The position numbers were made by a program, and so were the translations under genes. A stretch of DNA of 64,000 bases from the NCBI GenBank assembly GCA_017455085.1, contig JAFTBT010000073.1, positions 6,473 through 70,472 on the forward strand, in the 5' to 3' direction. Positions 26,920 to 36,708 of the stretch are shown one piece after another; within the stretch, counting starts at the first letter, position 1; the number at the start of each line of letters is the position of its first letter. Under the pieces are notes generated by a model. It had not been told where the DNA came from and did no database searches. It saw only the letters and a program-made list of their open reading frames with translations. The DNA comes from Synergistaceae bacterium (GTDB taxonomy: Bacteria; Synergistota; Synergistia; Synergistales; Aminobacteriaceae).

Positions 26920-27534
26920 CTAATACGGCAGGAAGTTCCACAAGAAACTTATTATCGGGTCAAAGAATACATTTATCACTCCAGTTACCAGCAGCACCAG
27001 CAGTATTATCATCCCGTACCGCTCAAGCCAGTAGTAATAATGCATGTACTTGTACGGCAAAAACGCCTCCAGCACTCTCGACCCATCCAGCGGAGGAATC
27101 GGTATCAGGTTGAACGCCGCAAGCCCCATGTTGATGTTCACCATCTGGAACAGGAATATCAGCCCTGCACGCCCAGTCATGTTGTACCACCTCGCTCCGA
27201 AGAACCTGAAGAACAACACCGTCAACACCGCCGTCAAAATATTCCCTGCAACCCCAGCAAGAGACACTATCACTAAATCTCGTCTCGGATGCTTGAAATA
27301 TCTCGTGTTTATCGGCACAGGCTTAGCCCACCCAAATCCCACAAGCAGCAACATCAACGTCCCCACTAGGTCAAAGTGGTCAAACGGATTCAGCGACAAC
27401 CTCCCGGATCGTTCCGCCGTAGGATCACCCACCATCTTGGCCGCAAATCCATGACAGAACTCGTGAAATGACAACGCCCACAATAATGCGGGTATCGTCA
27501 ACAGCAATCTTATCGGGTCATGTAGCAATCTCAT
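26920..27534 (-). CDS. Site-2-type intramembrane metalloprotease, peptidase family M50
   Basis: This 204-aa membrane protease is of the YwhC/SpoIVFB-like branch. The zinc motif HEFCH is at residues 24-28 in the first helix, followed by the conserved SLNPFDHFDLVGTLML. The second active-site motif NLIPIPPLDGSRVL is at about 140-153. No PDZ or CBS domain is present. It overlaps the stop of the upstream AsmA/TamB-like gene by one base, so the two are translationally coupled. Substrates are unknown; M50 proteases often cleave membrane-bound regulators. Confidence 0.9.
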   Translation of the reverse strand: MRLLHDPIRLLLTIPALLWALSFHEFCHGFAAKMVGDPTAERSGRLSLNPFDHFDLVGTLMLLLVGFGWAKPVPINTRYFKHPRRDLVIVSLAGVAGNILTAVLTVLFFRFFGARWYNMTGRAGLIFLFQMVNINMGLAAFNLIPIPPLDGSRVLEAFLPYKYMHYYYWLERYGMIILLVLLVTGVINVFFDPIISFLWNFLPY

Positions 27535-30500
27535 TACCTGAATAATCCTCCTAATCCTTTCTGTAGTCCCTTCTGCAGTTCTTCCTTCAGCTTATCCTCC
27601 AGCTTTTGCCGGTTAGTCTTCTGATTCTGGTTCTGGCTCTGCTGATTCTGAGTCGGGGTGTTCGTTTTCTGTGTCTGATTCTGATTCTGATTCTGAGTCG
27701 GCGCAATTTTTGGGGTTGTTGTCGTAGTCTCCGGCTTCTTCAGTCCCGGAGCAATGGCCTCAACCGCTCGGTTAATGATCTTCTCCTTGAAGTTCTGTGT
27801 GTCCGGTTTCTTGTCGGCACTCTGAGTCTGAGTCTGAGTCCCTGTCTGCGTCTTCAGGGTAGACGGCCCAATCTTCAGCCCCGATAATGACGGTGACGCT
27901 GCTTTCCCAGAAATCTTCAGGTTCACGATTCTGAAGTCCCCTGTTGATGCCGCCTTCTCCGCTCCGGAAATTCCACCCGACAGAAACGCCTTCAGCCCGT
28001 CCTGCCAGTTCGACACACCGCCCTTGAAAAGTGCCTGCAGCCCTCCAGCACTACCGCCCTGTATCGCGTTAATGAGCTGATAGTTTATGCTGCTCTCCGT
28101 CATCAGATTCAGAGTCACATCTTTTCCGCCGAAGTCTATCGTTCCGTTCTGAGTCAGTTTCGCGTACTGATACATCGGGTCATTGTTCGGAGCGTTCGCA
28201 ATCGTTCCGGCCTTCAGTATCAGCTTTCCGGTCTGTAGTGTCAGCGGCGCATTCACACTCGCGTAGTTGATGGCCTTCGTGTTGTGGATTCTGGTCAGCA
28301 CATCCAGCCACTTGAACCCAGAAATTCCTCCTACACCCATCGAGAAATTTCCGCTCCCCGAATACGTCGCCTTGTCCTTCACAGAACCGTTGACCCTCAT
28401 GGTGAGTTTGCCTCTGCCGGTGATTCTCCCCTCAAGCCCGCCGGCCGCGTCCTGAATCAGAGCATTCACGTCTATTCCGGAAGCATCTATGTTGTCGGTG
28501 AAAGTCATCTTGTCCACGTTGAACGTCAGAGTATTCTTCAGAGTCCCGCCGTAAAGTTTCGCAGTGCCTCCGGATGAAGCAAAGTGATTCCCAGAATACA
28601 GCACCGGCAAATTCACGTCCGACAGCTTGAACCCGTAAGCCTTCAGTGACGGAAGAGTCAGAGTCCCCTTCGCGGAGAACTTCCCGCCAGTTCCCGAAAG
28701 ACTCACGAACAGATTCGCCTTCCCCGTAACAGAGTCCTTCATGTCAGCAGAGACCGCCCGAATCACTTCGCCCAAATCCGCGCCGCTAAGTGTGAAGTTG
28801 TCCATGAGCTTCATCGAGTCGGTGTACAGAGTCAGATTGTTCTTGATGGTTCCGCCGTAAAACTTGGCCGAGCCTCCTGTGGACGCAAAGCTATTCCCTG
28901 AGTACGACAACGGAATATTTATGTCGGTGAGCCTGATTCCGTAGCAAGTGAGTCCCGGACTCTTCACAGCAGCATTCACCTTCAACTCCGGGATGATCTG
29001 CATATTTCCTGATGCACTAATCTCTGCACCGTCAAGCTCTCCGCGTAACTTGTTGATGTCGATTTTCTGCATGTTCCCCGAAATGTCAGCAACTATATTC
29101 GTGAACGTGAACCCCTGCGCGCTGAGTGATGGGATATTCGCATCAAGAGCCACAGCAGGATTCGTGTTAGCCCCCGAAATCTTGAGGCTGCCCGACAAAT
29201 TCCCCTTTATGCCCGCCGCTGAACCTGCCAATGTTTCGAGTGCCAGGTTAGTGAACTTGAACCCGAAGTCCAGCGGAGTTTTTCCGGAGATGTCCGCAGT
29301 CCCTGAGCCGGTAATAGTTCCTTTGCCACTCTTTACGTTGAGGCCTCCCAGAGTGATTTTGTCGCCGTTCTTGTCGATTTTGGCGTTGACTCCCGTGAAA
29401 GTTACCCCGATTGCTGTGAGAGTCTTTGCTGCTGCGTTGAGGCTTATGCGGTCGAGTTTAGCGAGGTCTCCGTTCAGGGCAGTAGTCAGCTCAATATCCT
29501 TTGCTGTGATCATGTCCATAGCCTTCAAGTTCGGCGAAGATGCCACAAGATTCACGGAAGGTGCATTCACGCTCCCCTGCACTTTGATTCCTGCGTTGAC
29601 CTTGCCGATGAGCTTGTACTGCTCGATGTCGGGAACATATGCCTTCAGTGCTTCGGGAGTCAGCGAGATAGTTGCGCTTATGTTCATGTTGGGATTGCCT
29701 GATGGTAGTGGCGAGATAGTCCCGTTGATGTTTATGGGCATCCCGTTAAGTGAGCCTTCTGTTTTGCTGAGGGTCAGAGTCTTGTTCGCGAATGCAAAAT
29801 TTATCGTGGGCTTGGTGATTTTATGGTCGAGTGCCGAAAACTCCGGACTGTTCAGGCTGCCCGTAACTGTAGGATTCCCAGCACTGCCCTTGATGTTCAC
29901 TGATGCTGTGATTTTCCCTGCAAGTTTGTAGTCTGACGCGTCGGGTATCATGTCCTGCACTCTCTTCACGTCCAAATCTACGATCTTTGCAGTCACGTCA
30001 AGATTCGGCCTCGTCAGGAAAGATGCCACACTCCCCTGAATGTATCCCTGCGCACCCTCAAAGGCAAATTTTCCGTCAACACTTGCCTTGTCGCTCTGAA
30101 CTAGCTTCATCTGGGCGCGTATGTTCGTCATTGCACGGCCAGCATATGCGATTTTGGGAGCTGTGAAGCTGACTAACCCGTTGAGTGTGTCGATGTATCC
30201 GCTGATGTTTGCGCTGAACTTGTCGACTTTTCCGGATAATGCTTTGAGTTCTGGGATGCCTAGAATTTCGTCGAGCTTCTCAAGGTTTGCCTCGCTGCCG
30301 TCAAGTTTCACCAGCACAGAAAGTTTCTCGTTGGGCCTGAACGCCGCCGCAATTTCCCCCTGAACCGGAACACCGAACGCGCTCGCCTGAAGGTTGCTGA
30401 AGCTGACTCTGTGGTCTGCGTAATTGATGTTGGTGCTGATTCGTTCGACAGGGAAGCCGTAAATTTTCGTTGCCTGCTGTGAAGTCCCTGCCGGAGGAAT

Positions 30501-31472
30501 ATCCAGTGTGCCGGAGAGTTTGGGTGACTGTGTCGTGCCGGTAACGTCAAGATTCATTGCAGCCTTTCCGGAAAAATCTTCAGCCCTGAGCATTTGGGGG
30601 TATAGTCCGGTCAATTCCTGAAGGTCTATATCTTCGAGTGAAGCGTGAAAATCTAGAGTGTCTCCTGTGAGGCCGCCGGTAGCTAGGATTTTCCCAGAGC
30701 CTAGATTGATGTCGGAGCGGTTGATGCCGGTAATGCCTGCTGATTCTCCCATGTCTATAGTGCCAAAAATTGGGAGGTCGTTGATTTTTGCGTCAATGTC
30801 GACGTCGAAGGCTCGGAGGTCTGCACCGATCTCGTTCACGGTGAGAACACCATACGTTGAGGAAAAACGGCTGTCCTTGAGGCTGAATCTGTCCAGCGGA
30901 ATATCAGGCACAGAGTTTTCTTCTGAGTCAGCATATGCCGGTGAAGCAGTGAGAGTGAATGCGGATGATGGAGTCTCGGCCTGAGAGTCCAGCAGTGAGG
31001 AGTTTGCTGTAGTAGATGACAGTTTGAGATTCTGGATAGTTGCCAGCAGGGTATCGATATCCATGCTCATGCCGCCTAACGAGATTTCTGCAAGCCTGAT
31101 TTTTCCTGTGAACAGCGCACCAAAATTCACGCTCCCTGCCAAGAATCCAGCAGAGAGTATTTTCTTTCCTGCCTCGTCAGCAAGCTCAAAGTCATTCAGT
31201 CTGTAGCCCTTCACCGGATTTCCTGTGATGCTGTCCGCCGTGAGAGTCAGGCCTAAATTCTCGGAGATGTATTGCTGTGCGTAGCTTAGTATGACATTTC
31301 CGCCTATGTCTGCCACCGAGAATATCACCCCTAGAATCACCAACAGCAACCCTAATCCAAGCAAGAACTTCATGAAACCTTTTCCGCTTCTGGATTTGGG
31401 ATGTCTTCTGCGGCGTCTGGATTGAGGCAGAGGAATAAGAATATCGTCAACAGTTTTGGCCAATAAGATCAC
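27534..31472 (-). CDS. Giant AsmA/TamB-like envelope protein (copy 1)
   Basis: This 1312-aa protein has a short basic cytosolic tail, one transmembrane anchor (about 35-57) and a very long periplasmic part made of repeating beta segments of the AsmA/TamB type (for example the paired stretches TSTGGSAKFYGGTIKNNLTL and the similar SSGGTAKLYGGTLKNTLTF). The last 120 residues are a low-complexity Gln/Thr/Asn linker before a Lys/Leu-rich end. Such proteins are thought to carry phospholipid or assist protein insertion between the two membranes. The first GTG at 31472 is too close to AAGGGG; TTG at 31463 is better spaced. The M50 protease gene is coupled downstream. A paralogue lies at 50437-54399. 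Confidence 0.75.
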   Translation of the reverse strand: MILLAKTVDDILIPLPQSRRRRRHPKSRSGKGFMKFLLGLGLLLVILGVIFSVADIGGNVILSYAQQYISENLGLTLTADSITGNPVKGYRLNDFELADEAGKKILSAGFLAGSVNFGALFTGKIRLAEISLGGMSMDIDTLLATIQNLKLSSTTANSSLLDSQAETPSSAFTLTASPAYADSEENSVPDIPLDRFSLKDSRFSSTYGVLTVNEIGADLRAFDVDIDAKINDLPIFGTIDMGESAGITGINRSDINLGSGKILATGGLTGDTLDFHASLEDIDLQELTGLYPQMLRAEDFSGKAAMNLDVTGTTQSPKLSGTLDIPPAGTSQQATKIYGFPVERISTNINYADHRVSFSNLQASAFGVPVQGEIAAAFRPNEKLSVLVKLDGSEANLEKLDEILGIPELKALSGKVDKFSANISGYIDTLNGLVSFTAPKIAYAGRAMTNIRAQMKLVQSDKASVDGKFAFEGAQGYIQGSVASFLTRPNLDVTAKIVDLDVKRVQDMIPDASDYKLAGKITASVNIKGSAGNPTVTGSLNSPEFSALDHKITKPTINFAFANKTLTLSKTEGSLNGMPININGTISPLPSGNPNMNISATISLTPEALKAYVPDIEQYKLIGKVNAGIKVQGSVNAPSVNLVASSPNLKAMDMITAKDIELTTALNGDLAKLDRISLNAAAKTLTAIGVTFTGVNAKIDKNGDKITLGGLNVKSGKGTITGSGTADISGKTPLDFGFKFTNLALETLAGSAAGIKGNLSGSLKISGANTNPAVALDANIPSLSAQGFTFTNIVADISGNMQKIDINKLRGELDGAEISASGNMQIIPELKVNAAVKSPGLTCYGIRLTDINIPLSYSGNSFASTGGSAKFYGGTIKNNLTLYTDSMKLMDNFTLSGADLGEVIRAVSADMKDSVTGKANLFVSLSGTGGKFSAKGTLTLPSLKAYGFKLSDVNLPVLYSGNHFASSGGTAKLYGGTLKNTLTFNVDKMTFTDNIDASGIDVNALIQDAAGGLEGRITGRGKLTMRVNGSVKDKATYSGSGNFSMGVGGISGFKWLDVLTRIHNTKAINYASVNAPLTLQTGKLILKAGTIANAPNNDPMYQYAKLTQNGTIDFGGKDVTLNLMTESSINYQLINAIQGGSAGGLQALFKGGVSNWQDGLKAFLSGGISGAEKAASTGDFRIVNLKISGKAASPSLSGLKIGPSTLKTQTGTQTQTQSADKKPDTQNFKEKIINRAVEAIAPGLKKPETTTTTPKIAPTQNQNQNQTQKTNTPTQNQQSQNQNQKTNRQKLEDKLKEELQKGLQKGLGGLFR

Positions 31473-31562
31473 GCCCCTTGTGTATAAAATGGATGGGATT
31501 ATATGTTGCCTGTATTATAAGCTAAAATATGCGTAATTTTATGTATGGGAGAAAAAATCTAC

Positions 31563-33221
31563 ATGTGCATGACCATTTTAGCAGGCCGTAAAGCCACTCA
31601 GTCCGGAGAAATCCTCATAGGCCACAACGAAGACGCTCCCGGACGCTTCATTATGCAGACTCACATCGTCCGCAAAAAACGCCGCAAACCCTCAACACTC
31701 GCCACATTTGAGCCGAATCTATCACCCCTCGAACTCAACACCACCCGCATAAATTTGCTCTGGGCCGAAGCAAAAACCTACAGTGCCGACTATTCCGACT
31801 CCGCCTTCTGCGATTTGTACGTCAACGGTCACGGCGTAGTCATATGCTCCAACAACTGCGCAGATTCCCGCGAAGACTCCCCAGACCTCACGGACGGAGG
31901 CATAGGCTACGGACTCCGGAGACTCGTTGCTGAGAGAGCGCACTCTGCACGTGACGCAGTGAGCATAGCGTGTGAGCTTGTGGGCAAATACGGGTATGCA
32001 TCCAGCGGAAGGAGCTATGCATTTGCGGACAGTGACGAGATTTTTGTGATGCAGGTCGTCAACGGAAAACACTGGGCAATTTCCCGCGTGCCTGACGATG
32101 AAGTCGCTGTGATCCCCAACCACTACACTATTCACGACCCCGACAAGAAAGCACCCGGCTACACCGAACTCGTGAGCTATGCGCAAAAACGCGGCTGGTA
32201 TTCTCCGGAAAATGGGGAGTTTGACTTCGCGAGGGTGTACCAGTCTCCGGAAACTTACGGCCTCGACAAGAATACCTACAGGCACGTGAAAGCCTTTGAG
32301 ATTCTGCTGGATATGGATCTGTCGGAGCTGCACAAGACTCAGTGGCAGGGTCTGCCGTTCTCGGTCAAGCCAGCACAAAAAGTTAGCGTTGACACAATGA
32401 AGGCCATACTCCGCGCACACGATGCTAATCCTCATTTCTCGAAGCCCCTCACGATCTGCAACACTGAGACTCTGGAAAGCACAATCATTCAGATTCGCAG
32501 CAGTCAGGACAGAATAATTCTCAGGAAGGCTCTCGGTCGTCCTAGCTATTCGCCATATATCGCGTGGTATTTCGGAGTGCCTGACGTTCCGGAGGACTAC
32601 GAGGACACAGAATCGGAGAGGGCATTAGCGGAACATTTTCACCTCACGCCTGACGCTATGGACTGGAGAAATTCTGCGTGGTTCAGGGCGATGGAGATTG
32701 ACGCTGTGAGTGAGTTGCTGACTGATGAGGCAGAAGAGAGTGTGTGCGGGAAGATTCGGGCTTTCGAGGCGAGGGAGGAACGCGATATTGAGGAGCTTGA
32801 CCCGCAGATTGAGCTTAGTTTGCGGAACAGGCCGGACATTGCCCGCGCGATGATGAAGGCGGAGCTGCTCAAGTGGACGAAGGAGGCGGAAAAACTTACG
32901 CAGACTCTCAGGGAGGAACTGGGAGTAATTACGGGTGAGGCACTTGCACCGATCAATGACGGCAAAAATTTCCGGGTGAGGGTTCACGGCGTGAGTCTGG
33001 GTGAGCTTGACGAGGGCAGATGCATTTGCGGGACATCATGCACGGAATACAGCTCGTGGTCGAAATGTGCAGGCATAAACTCGGCGGAAGAGTGGATAGA
33101 GTTTTCTGGCGGTGAATGGCTGAAAACTGCAACACCATGCTTCACGGACTTGTACATGCTTTTGGTGGACAAGGCAGGCCAAAAACGTGCAGGGTGCGTA
33201 AAGATTCAGGTTAGGAGGTAA
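31563..33221 (+). CDS. Dipeptidase, peptidase family C69 (PepD-like)
   Basis: This Ntn-hydrolase cleaves dipeptides. In this family the nucleophilic cysteine sits right at the N-terminus, and the ATG at 31563 gives MCMTILAGRKA with Cys at position 2. An ATG 18 bases earlier overlaps the GGGAGA ribosome-binding site, so I reject it. Other family features are GHNEDAPGR, EPNLSPLELN, GHGVVICSNNCA, VMQVVNGKHW and AVIPNHYTI. Length is about 552 aa. The last 70 residues (after about 480) look like an extra beta domain. The nuclease gene follows after 6 bases. Confidence 0.88.
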   Translation: MCMTILAGRKATQSGEILIGHNEDAPGRFIMQTHIVRKKRRKPSTLATFEPNLSPLELNTTRINLLWAEAKTYSADYSDSAFCDLYVNGHGVVICSNNCADSREDSPDLTDGGIGYGLRRLVAERAHSARDAVSIACELVGKYGYASSGRSYAFADSDEIFVMQVVNGKHWAISRVPDDEVAVIPNHYTIHDPDKKAPGYTELVSYAQKRGWYSPENGEFDFARVYQSPETYGLDKNTYRHVKAFEILLDMDLSELHKTQWQGLPFSVKPAQKVSVDTMKAILRAHDANPHFSKPLTICNTETLESTIIQIRSSQDRIILRKALGRPSYSPYIAWYFGVPDVPEDYEDTESERALAEHFHLTPDAMDWRNSAWFRAMEIDAVSELLTDEAEESVCGKIRAFEAREERDIEELDPQIELSLRNRPDIARAMMKAELLKWTKEAEKLTQTLREELGVITGEALAPINDGKNFRVRVHGVSLGELDEGRCICGTSCTEYSSWSKCAGINSAEEWIEFSGGEWLKTATPCFTDLYMLLVDKAGQKRAGCVKIQVRR

Positions 33222-33227
33222 TTCACA

Positions 33228-33842
33228 ATGGCAAGGAAGAAATCACCACAGCAGCAGTTCAGCATCGAGGATCTGATCCGGCTCGGCCCTAAGAAGGCGA
33301 TTCTGGTCATCATCGCAGCAATAGCAGTCTACTTTTTCGGCGGACAGGGCATCCCGAATTTCGTGGGCAACGACTCCGGAAACGATAACCCCATCCAGCA
33401 GGACGACTCCGGCTTCGTGATGGGGACAGTTACCCGCGTGGTGGACGGCGACACCGCAGAAATCACTGTTGACGGCACAAAACGCAGAGTCAGATTCTTG
33501 GGTGTGGACACTCCCGAAACGGTGCACCCCAACAAGCCCGTGCAGTTCTTCGGACCGGAGGCGAGCGCGTTCACGAAGGAGTCCCTCACCGGTAAACGTG
33601 TGTGGCTGGAGTACGACAAGAATCCGCAGGACAGGTACAGCAGACATTTAGCCTACATCTGGACGGCCAAGCCCAAACGCATAACTGACGAGACGATTCG
33701 CAGGGACATGTTCAACGCGAAAATGCTGCTAGGAGGGTACGCGAAGGTGATGATCATCAAGCCTAATAACAGGTACGCGACACAGTTCAAGCAGTTCGAG
33801 AGTGAGGCCAGAAATTCACGCAGGGGCTTATGGGCGCAGTAA
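33228..33842 (+). CDS. Thermonuclease-like (SNase) nuclease, membrane-anchored
   Basis: This 204-aa protein carries a staphylococcal-nuclease fold from about residue 65: VVDGDTAEI, RVRFLGVDTPE (Ca- and phosphate-binding residues), GKRVWLEYD and RYSRHLAYIW. A transmembrane or signal-anchor helix at about 25-42 (KAILVIIAAIAVYFFGG) suggests that the nuclease domain faces the periplasm or outside. AGGAGG lies 8-9 bases before the ATG. It is cotranscribed with the C69 dipeptidase. Confidence 0.9.
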   Translation: MARKKSPQQQFSIEDLIRLGPKKAILVIIAAIAVYFFGGQGIPNFVGNDSGNDNPIQQDDSGFVMGTVTRVVDGDTAEITVDGTKRRVRFLGVDTPETVHPNKPVQFFGPEASAFTKESLTGKRVWLEYDKNPQDRYSRHLAYIWTAKPKRITDETIRRDMFNAKMLLGGYAKVMIIKPNNRYATQFKQFESEARNSRRGLWAQ

Positions 33843-33963
33843 GCATTATTCCCCCCTATAGCGGGATTCAGCCGTAAAAAATTTTTCCCCCCCTGATTCT
33901 TCCTGTGTTATACTCTCAGTTTCAGAATACCCCAATATTTTTATACACAGGAGGAATTTTTTC

Positions 33964-34653
33964 ATGTTAGGTTATGGCCTTGACCCTACTATGCTTATTC
34001 TTATACCGGCAGTGTTATTATCGGGCTGGGCTCAGTCACGCGTTCAGTCCACTTTCAACCAGTACAGCCAGATTCCAGCCAGGGGAGGCGTCACAGCAGA
34101 CAGTGTTGCACGTATGCTCCTCACACTCTACGGAATGGCTTCCATGCCCATCAATAGAGTCGCAGGCTCTCTCACAGACCACTACGACCCACGCAACAAG
34201 ACCCTCAACCTCTCCGAAAGTGTTTACGGCAGCCGCAGCATCGCATCTATCGGTGTCGCAGCACACGAGGTCGGTCACGCAATCCAGCACCACGAAGCAT
34301 ATTCACCCCTAATCTTCAGGAACTCTATCGTACCTGTCGTGAATATCTGCTCAAGCGCATCTATGCCCCTGTTCTTCATCGGGCTGTTAATGGCTAATTC
34401 ATTGCTCGTGAATCTGGGAATCATGCTCTTCACCGGCGCACTGGTCTTCCATCTGGTTACGTTGCCTGTGGAGATTAATGCTAGTTCCCGCGCGTTGAAG
34501 CTCTTGGAGCAGACACACACCCTCTCTCCTGACGAACTGGCCGGAGCAAAAAAAGTCCTCACTGCCGCCGCTTGGACGTATATTGCAGCAGCGTTGATGT
34601 CAGTGTTGCAGCTCATCAGGCTCATCCTCATCAGCAGGTCCCGGAGGCGTTAA
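33964..34653 (+). CDS. Membrane zinc metallopeptidase, YugP-like (Zn_peptidase_2)
   Basis: This 229-aa protein matches the YugP family: an N-terminal helix, then SQIPARGGVTADSVARMLL, a zinc motif HEVGH at residues 101-105 followed by AIQHHEAYSPL, and three C-terminal helices with LPVEINASSRAL. The active site is near the membrane. A strong ACAGGAGG precedes the ATG by 9 bases. It leads the long plus-strand housekeeping run; rsmB starts 4 bases later. Its substrate is unknown. Confidence 0.9.
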   Translation: MLGYGLDPTMLILIPAVLLSGWAQSRVQSTFNQYSQIPARGGVTADSVARMLLTLYGMASMPINRVAGSLTDHYDPRNKTLNLSESVYGSRSIASIGVAAHEVGHAIQHHEAYSPLIFRNSIVPVVNICSSASMPLFFIGLLMANSLLVNLGIMLFTGALVFHLVTLPVEINASSRALKLLEQTHTLSPDELAGAKKVLTAAAWTYIAAALMSVLQLIRLILISRSRRR

Positions 34654-34657
34654 TCAG

Positions 34658-35986
34658 TTGAGGGGAATAGAAGCAGCCCTGAAGATATTAACGTCGGACA
34701 TCAGCACCGGAGCTTTTGCGTCTGAGTCTCTCAGGAAGTTAGCAGACCGCGAGAAGATGAACACTCCCGATATTTCGCTTGCGTCATCACTGATATACAT
34801 AGTTATGCGTCGTAAAGAACTCTGGGAGAAAATCGCGGCCAAGTTCCTGCGTTCGGAGGAAAAATTACCCCCGAAGGTATACATGAGTCTGATCATGGGT
34901 ACAGGCGGGATTCTGGAGCTTCGTAGATTCTCGGAAGGTGTACTCATCAACGGAATACTGGACTATCTCAAACGCAAAGAGTCTTCATCGCGGTATGTCT
35001 CACTCGTCAACGCAGTGTTGCGGAAAATCAACGAGTCCGGAGAGTCATTGCTTGAGGGTTTCACGAAATCGCCGACCCTTGAGGACAAAGCTATGTATTC
35101 CGGGATTCCTGTGTGGACATTGCCCGCATGGCTGAAGACATGGAGCAGGCCTGACCTCAGCGAAATTTTCGGGATGATGACTCAGCCGTCATATGCCGCA
35201 CTCAGAGTCACGCCCGGAAAACGTGAGGAGCTTATGCAGATTCTTGACGCTAAGGAGATCCGCTACACACCTTCGGACATTTCGGAGGCTCTCAGACTCA
35301 ACAGCAGCATACTTCCCGCAAGTGTACCCGGCTTCAGTGAAGGGCTATGCACAGTCCAATCCGAAAGCTCGATACTTGTCGGCTCACTGGTCAAGAGATT
35401 CTACGAGGGCGGTGCAGTTCTGGATATGTGTTCAGGTCGCGGAGTGAAGGCCTCACAAATTTTGCAGGACTGCCCACAGTCACAGATAGAGTGCTGGGAT
35501 CTCTCAGAGCCTAGACTCAAGAGCGCAGAGGGTGAATTTTCCCGTTTAGGCCTGTCCGAACGCACAAAGCTCAAAGCTGGTGACGCAATGACTCTCACTC
35601 CAGAAACATCACCGTCATTCGTGGTGCTTGATGCTCCGTGTTCGTGTTCAGGCACATGGACTCGCAAGCCCGAATCGAAATGGCGGCTGGACTGGGCAAA
35701 GCTCAATGGTCTAGCTGGACTTCAGGCAAAATTACTGGATCGTGCTGTGAGTCTCTGCGAACCTGGAGGGTATGTGCTGTACATTACGTGTTCGCTGCTC
35801 AGGCAGGAGAACGAGAACGTTGCGGCACAAGTCCTCACGAATCACCCAGAGTGTGCGGACATGTCGAGCCTCATCGGCTGGAAGGGCAACATGTTCCGGA
35901 AGGGCAAGCCTTACGGGATGTATATATGGCCGAGAAATTCTTGGCTTGATGGTTTTTACTGCGCGTTGATATTGAGGAGGCAATAA
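34658..35986 (+). CDS. rsmB: 16S rRNA (cytosine-C5) methyltransferase RsmB
   Basis: RsmB makes m5C967 (E. coli numbering) in 16S rRNA. The N-terminal NusB-like domain (about 1-140) is followed by a SAM-dependent domain with LDMCSGRGVKASQIL (SAM loop), the motif LDAPCSCSGTW, and the nucleophile cysteine in YITCSLLRQENENV. The 442-aa length is right. The start is TTG, preceded by GGAGG at a good distance within the previous gene's end. It overlaps the ankyrin gene by one base, so they are coupled. Confidence 0.93.
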   Translation: MRGIEAALKILTSDISTGAFASESLRKLADREKMNTPDISLASSLIYIVMRRKELWEKIAAKFLRSEEKLPPKVYMSLIMGTGGILELRRFSEGVLINGILDYLKRKESSSRYVSLVNAVLRKINESGESLLEGFTKSPTLEDKAMYSGIPVWTLPAWLKTWSRPDLSEIFGMMTQPSYAALRVTPGKREELMQILDAKEIRYTPSDISEALRLNSSILPASVPGFSEGLCTVQSESSILVGSLVKRFYEGGAVLDMCSGRGVKASQILQDCPQSQIECWDLSEPRLKSAEGEFSRLGLSERTKLKAGDAMTLTPETSPSFVVLDAPCSCSGTWTRKPESKWRLDWAKLNGLAGLQAKLLDRAVSLCEPGGYVLYITCSLLRQENENVAAQVLTNHPECADMSSLIGWKGNMFRKGKPYGMYIWPRNSWLDGFYCALILRRQ

Positions 35987-36705
35987 TGGCGAAATTCCAG
36001 AAGGTTATACAGCAAGAGAAACAGGACCAGTTTTACGACATATGCGAGTCCGGAAGCGTTGAAGCTATTCGTGAAGCTATAGACTCCGGCATGAATGTGA
36101 ATTACGTGTACGAATACGGAAGTACTGTGCTGATGGGTGCAGCGAGATTCAACACCCCTGATGCAGTGAGGGTATTGCTTGCCGCAGGTGCAGACGTTCA
36201 CGCGAGAGAGCAGGACGGAAATACAGCACTGTCTTGGGCAGCGGTCAACAAGTACCCAGAAATGATCGATATGCTTGTGCAGGCCGGAGCTAGTGCCGCT
36301 GAGGCAAGGGATGACGGAATTTCTGCATTGATGGCCGCCGCTAAGAGGAACACCCCCGAAATGATCAAGACACTCCTAAATTACGGAGCTAATCCCAACG
36401 CTAGAGACTCTAACGGGATGACAGCCTTACTCTATGCCGCAATGAACAACCCGAATCCCGAAGTCGTGAATATCCTGATTGAGGCGGGTGCTGACGACAC
36501 ACAGGACAAGAGCAGACGTACAGCCCTGATGCTTGCGGCGCAGTGGAACGTTCCTGAAGTGGTGAGTGCATTGCTGGACGCTGGTGCTGAAGTGAAAGGT
36601 ACTGACAATTTCGGGCAGACAGCACTTACCTACGCGATGCATAACGACAAGCTCAAGGGGACAGGCATTCCTGAGAGAATAAGTGCAATGATGAGGGAGG
36701 GATAG
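35986..36705 (+). CDS. Ankyrin-repeat protein, cytosolic
   Basis: This 239-aa protein is almost wholly built from ankyrin repeats, about six from residue 45 on (TVLMGAARFN, TALSWAAVNK, SALMAAAKRN, TALLYAAMNN, TALMLAAQWN, TALTYAMHND). It has no signal peptide, unlike the exported ankyrin protein at 19192-20172. Its ATG overlaps the rsmB stop, and the PASTA gene follows after 3 bases. It probably mediates protein binding; partner unknown. Confidence 0.9.
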   Translation: MAKFQKVIQQEKQDQFYDICESGSVEAIREAIDSGMNVNYVYEYGSTVLMGAARFNTPDAVRVLLAAGADVHAREQDGNTALSWAAVNKYPEMIDMLVQAGASAAEARDDGISALMAAAKRNTPEMIKTLLNYGANPNARDSNGMTALLYAAMNNPNPEVVNILIEAGADDTQDKSRRTALMLAAQWNVPEVVSALLDAGAEVKGTDNFGQTALTYAMHNDKLKGTGIPERISAMMREG

Positions 36706-36708
36706 TGT

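Noticed and set aside
28948..29931. A 327-codon plus-strand frame opposite the first AsmA/TamB-like gene
   Set aside because: It is a hydrophobic shadow of the real minus-strand gene with no start signal or family resemblance.
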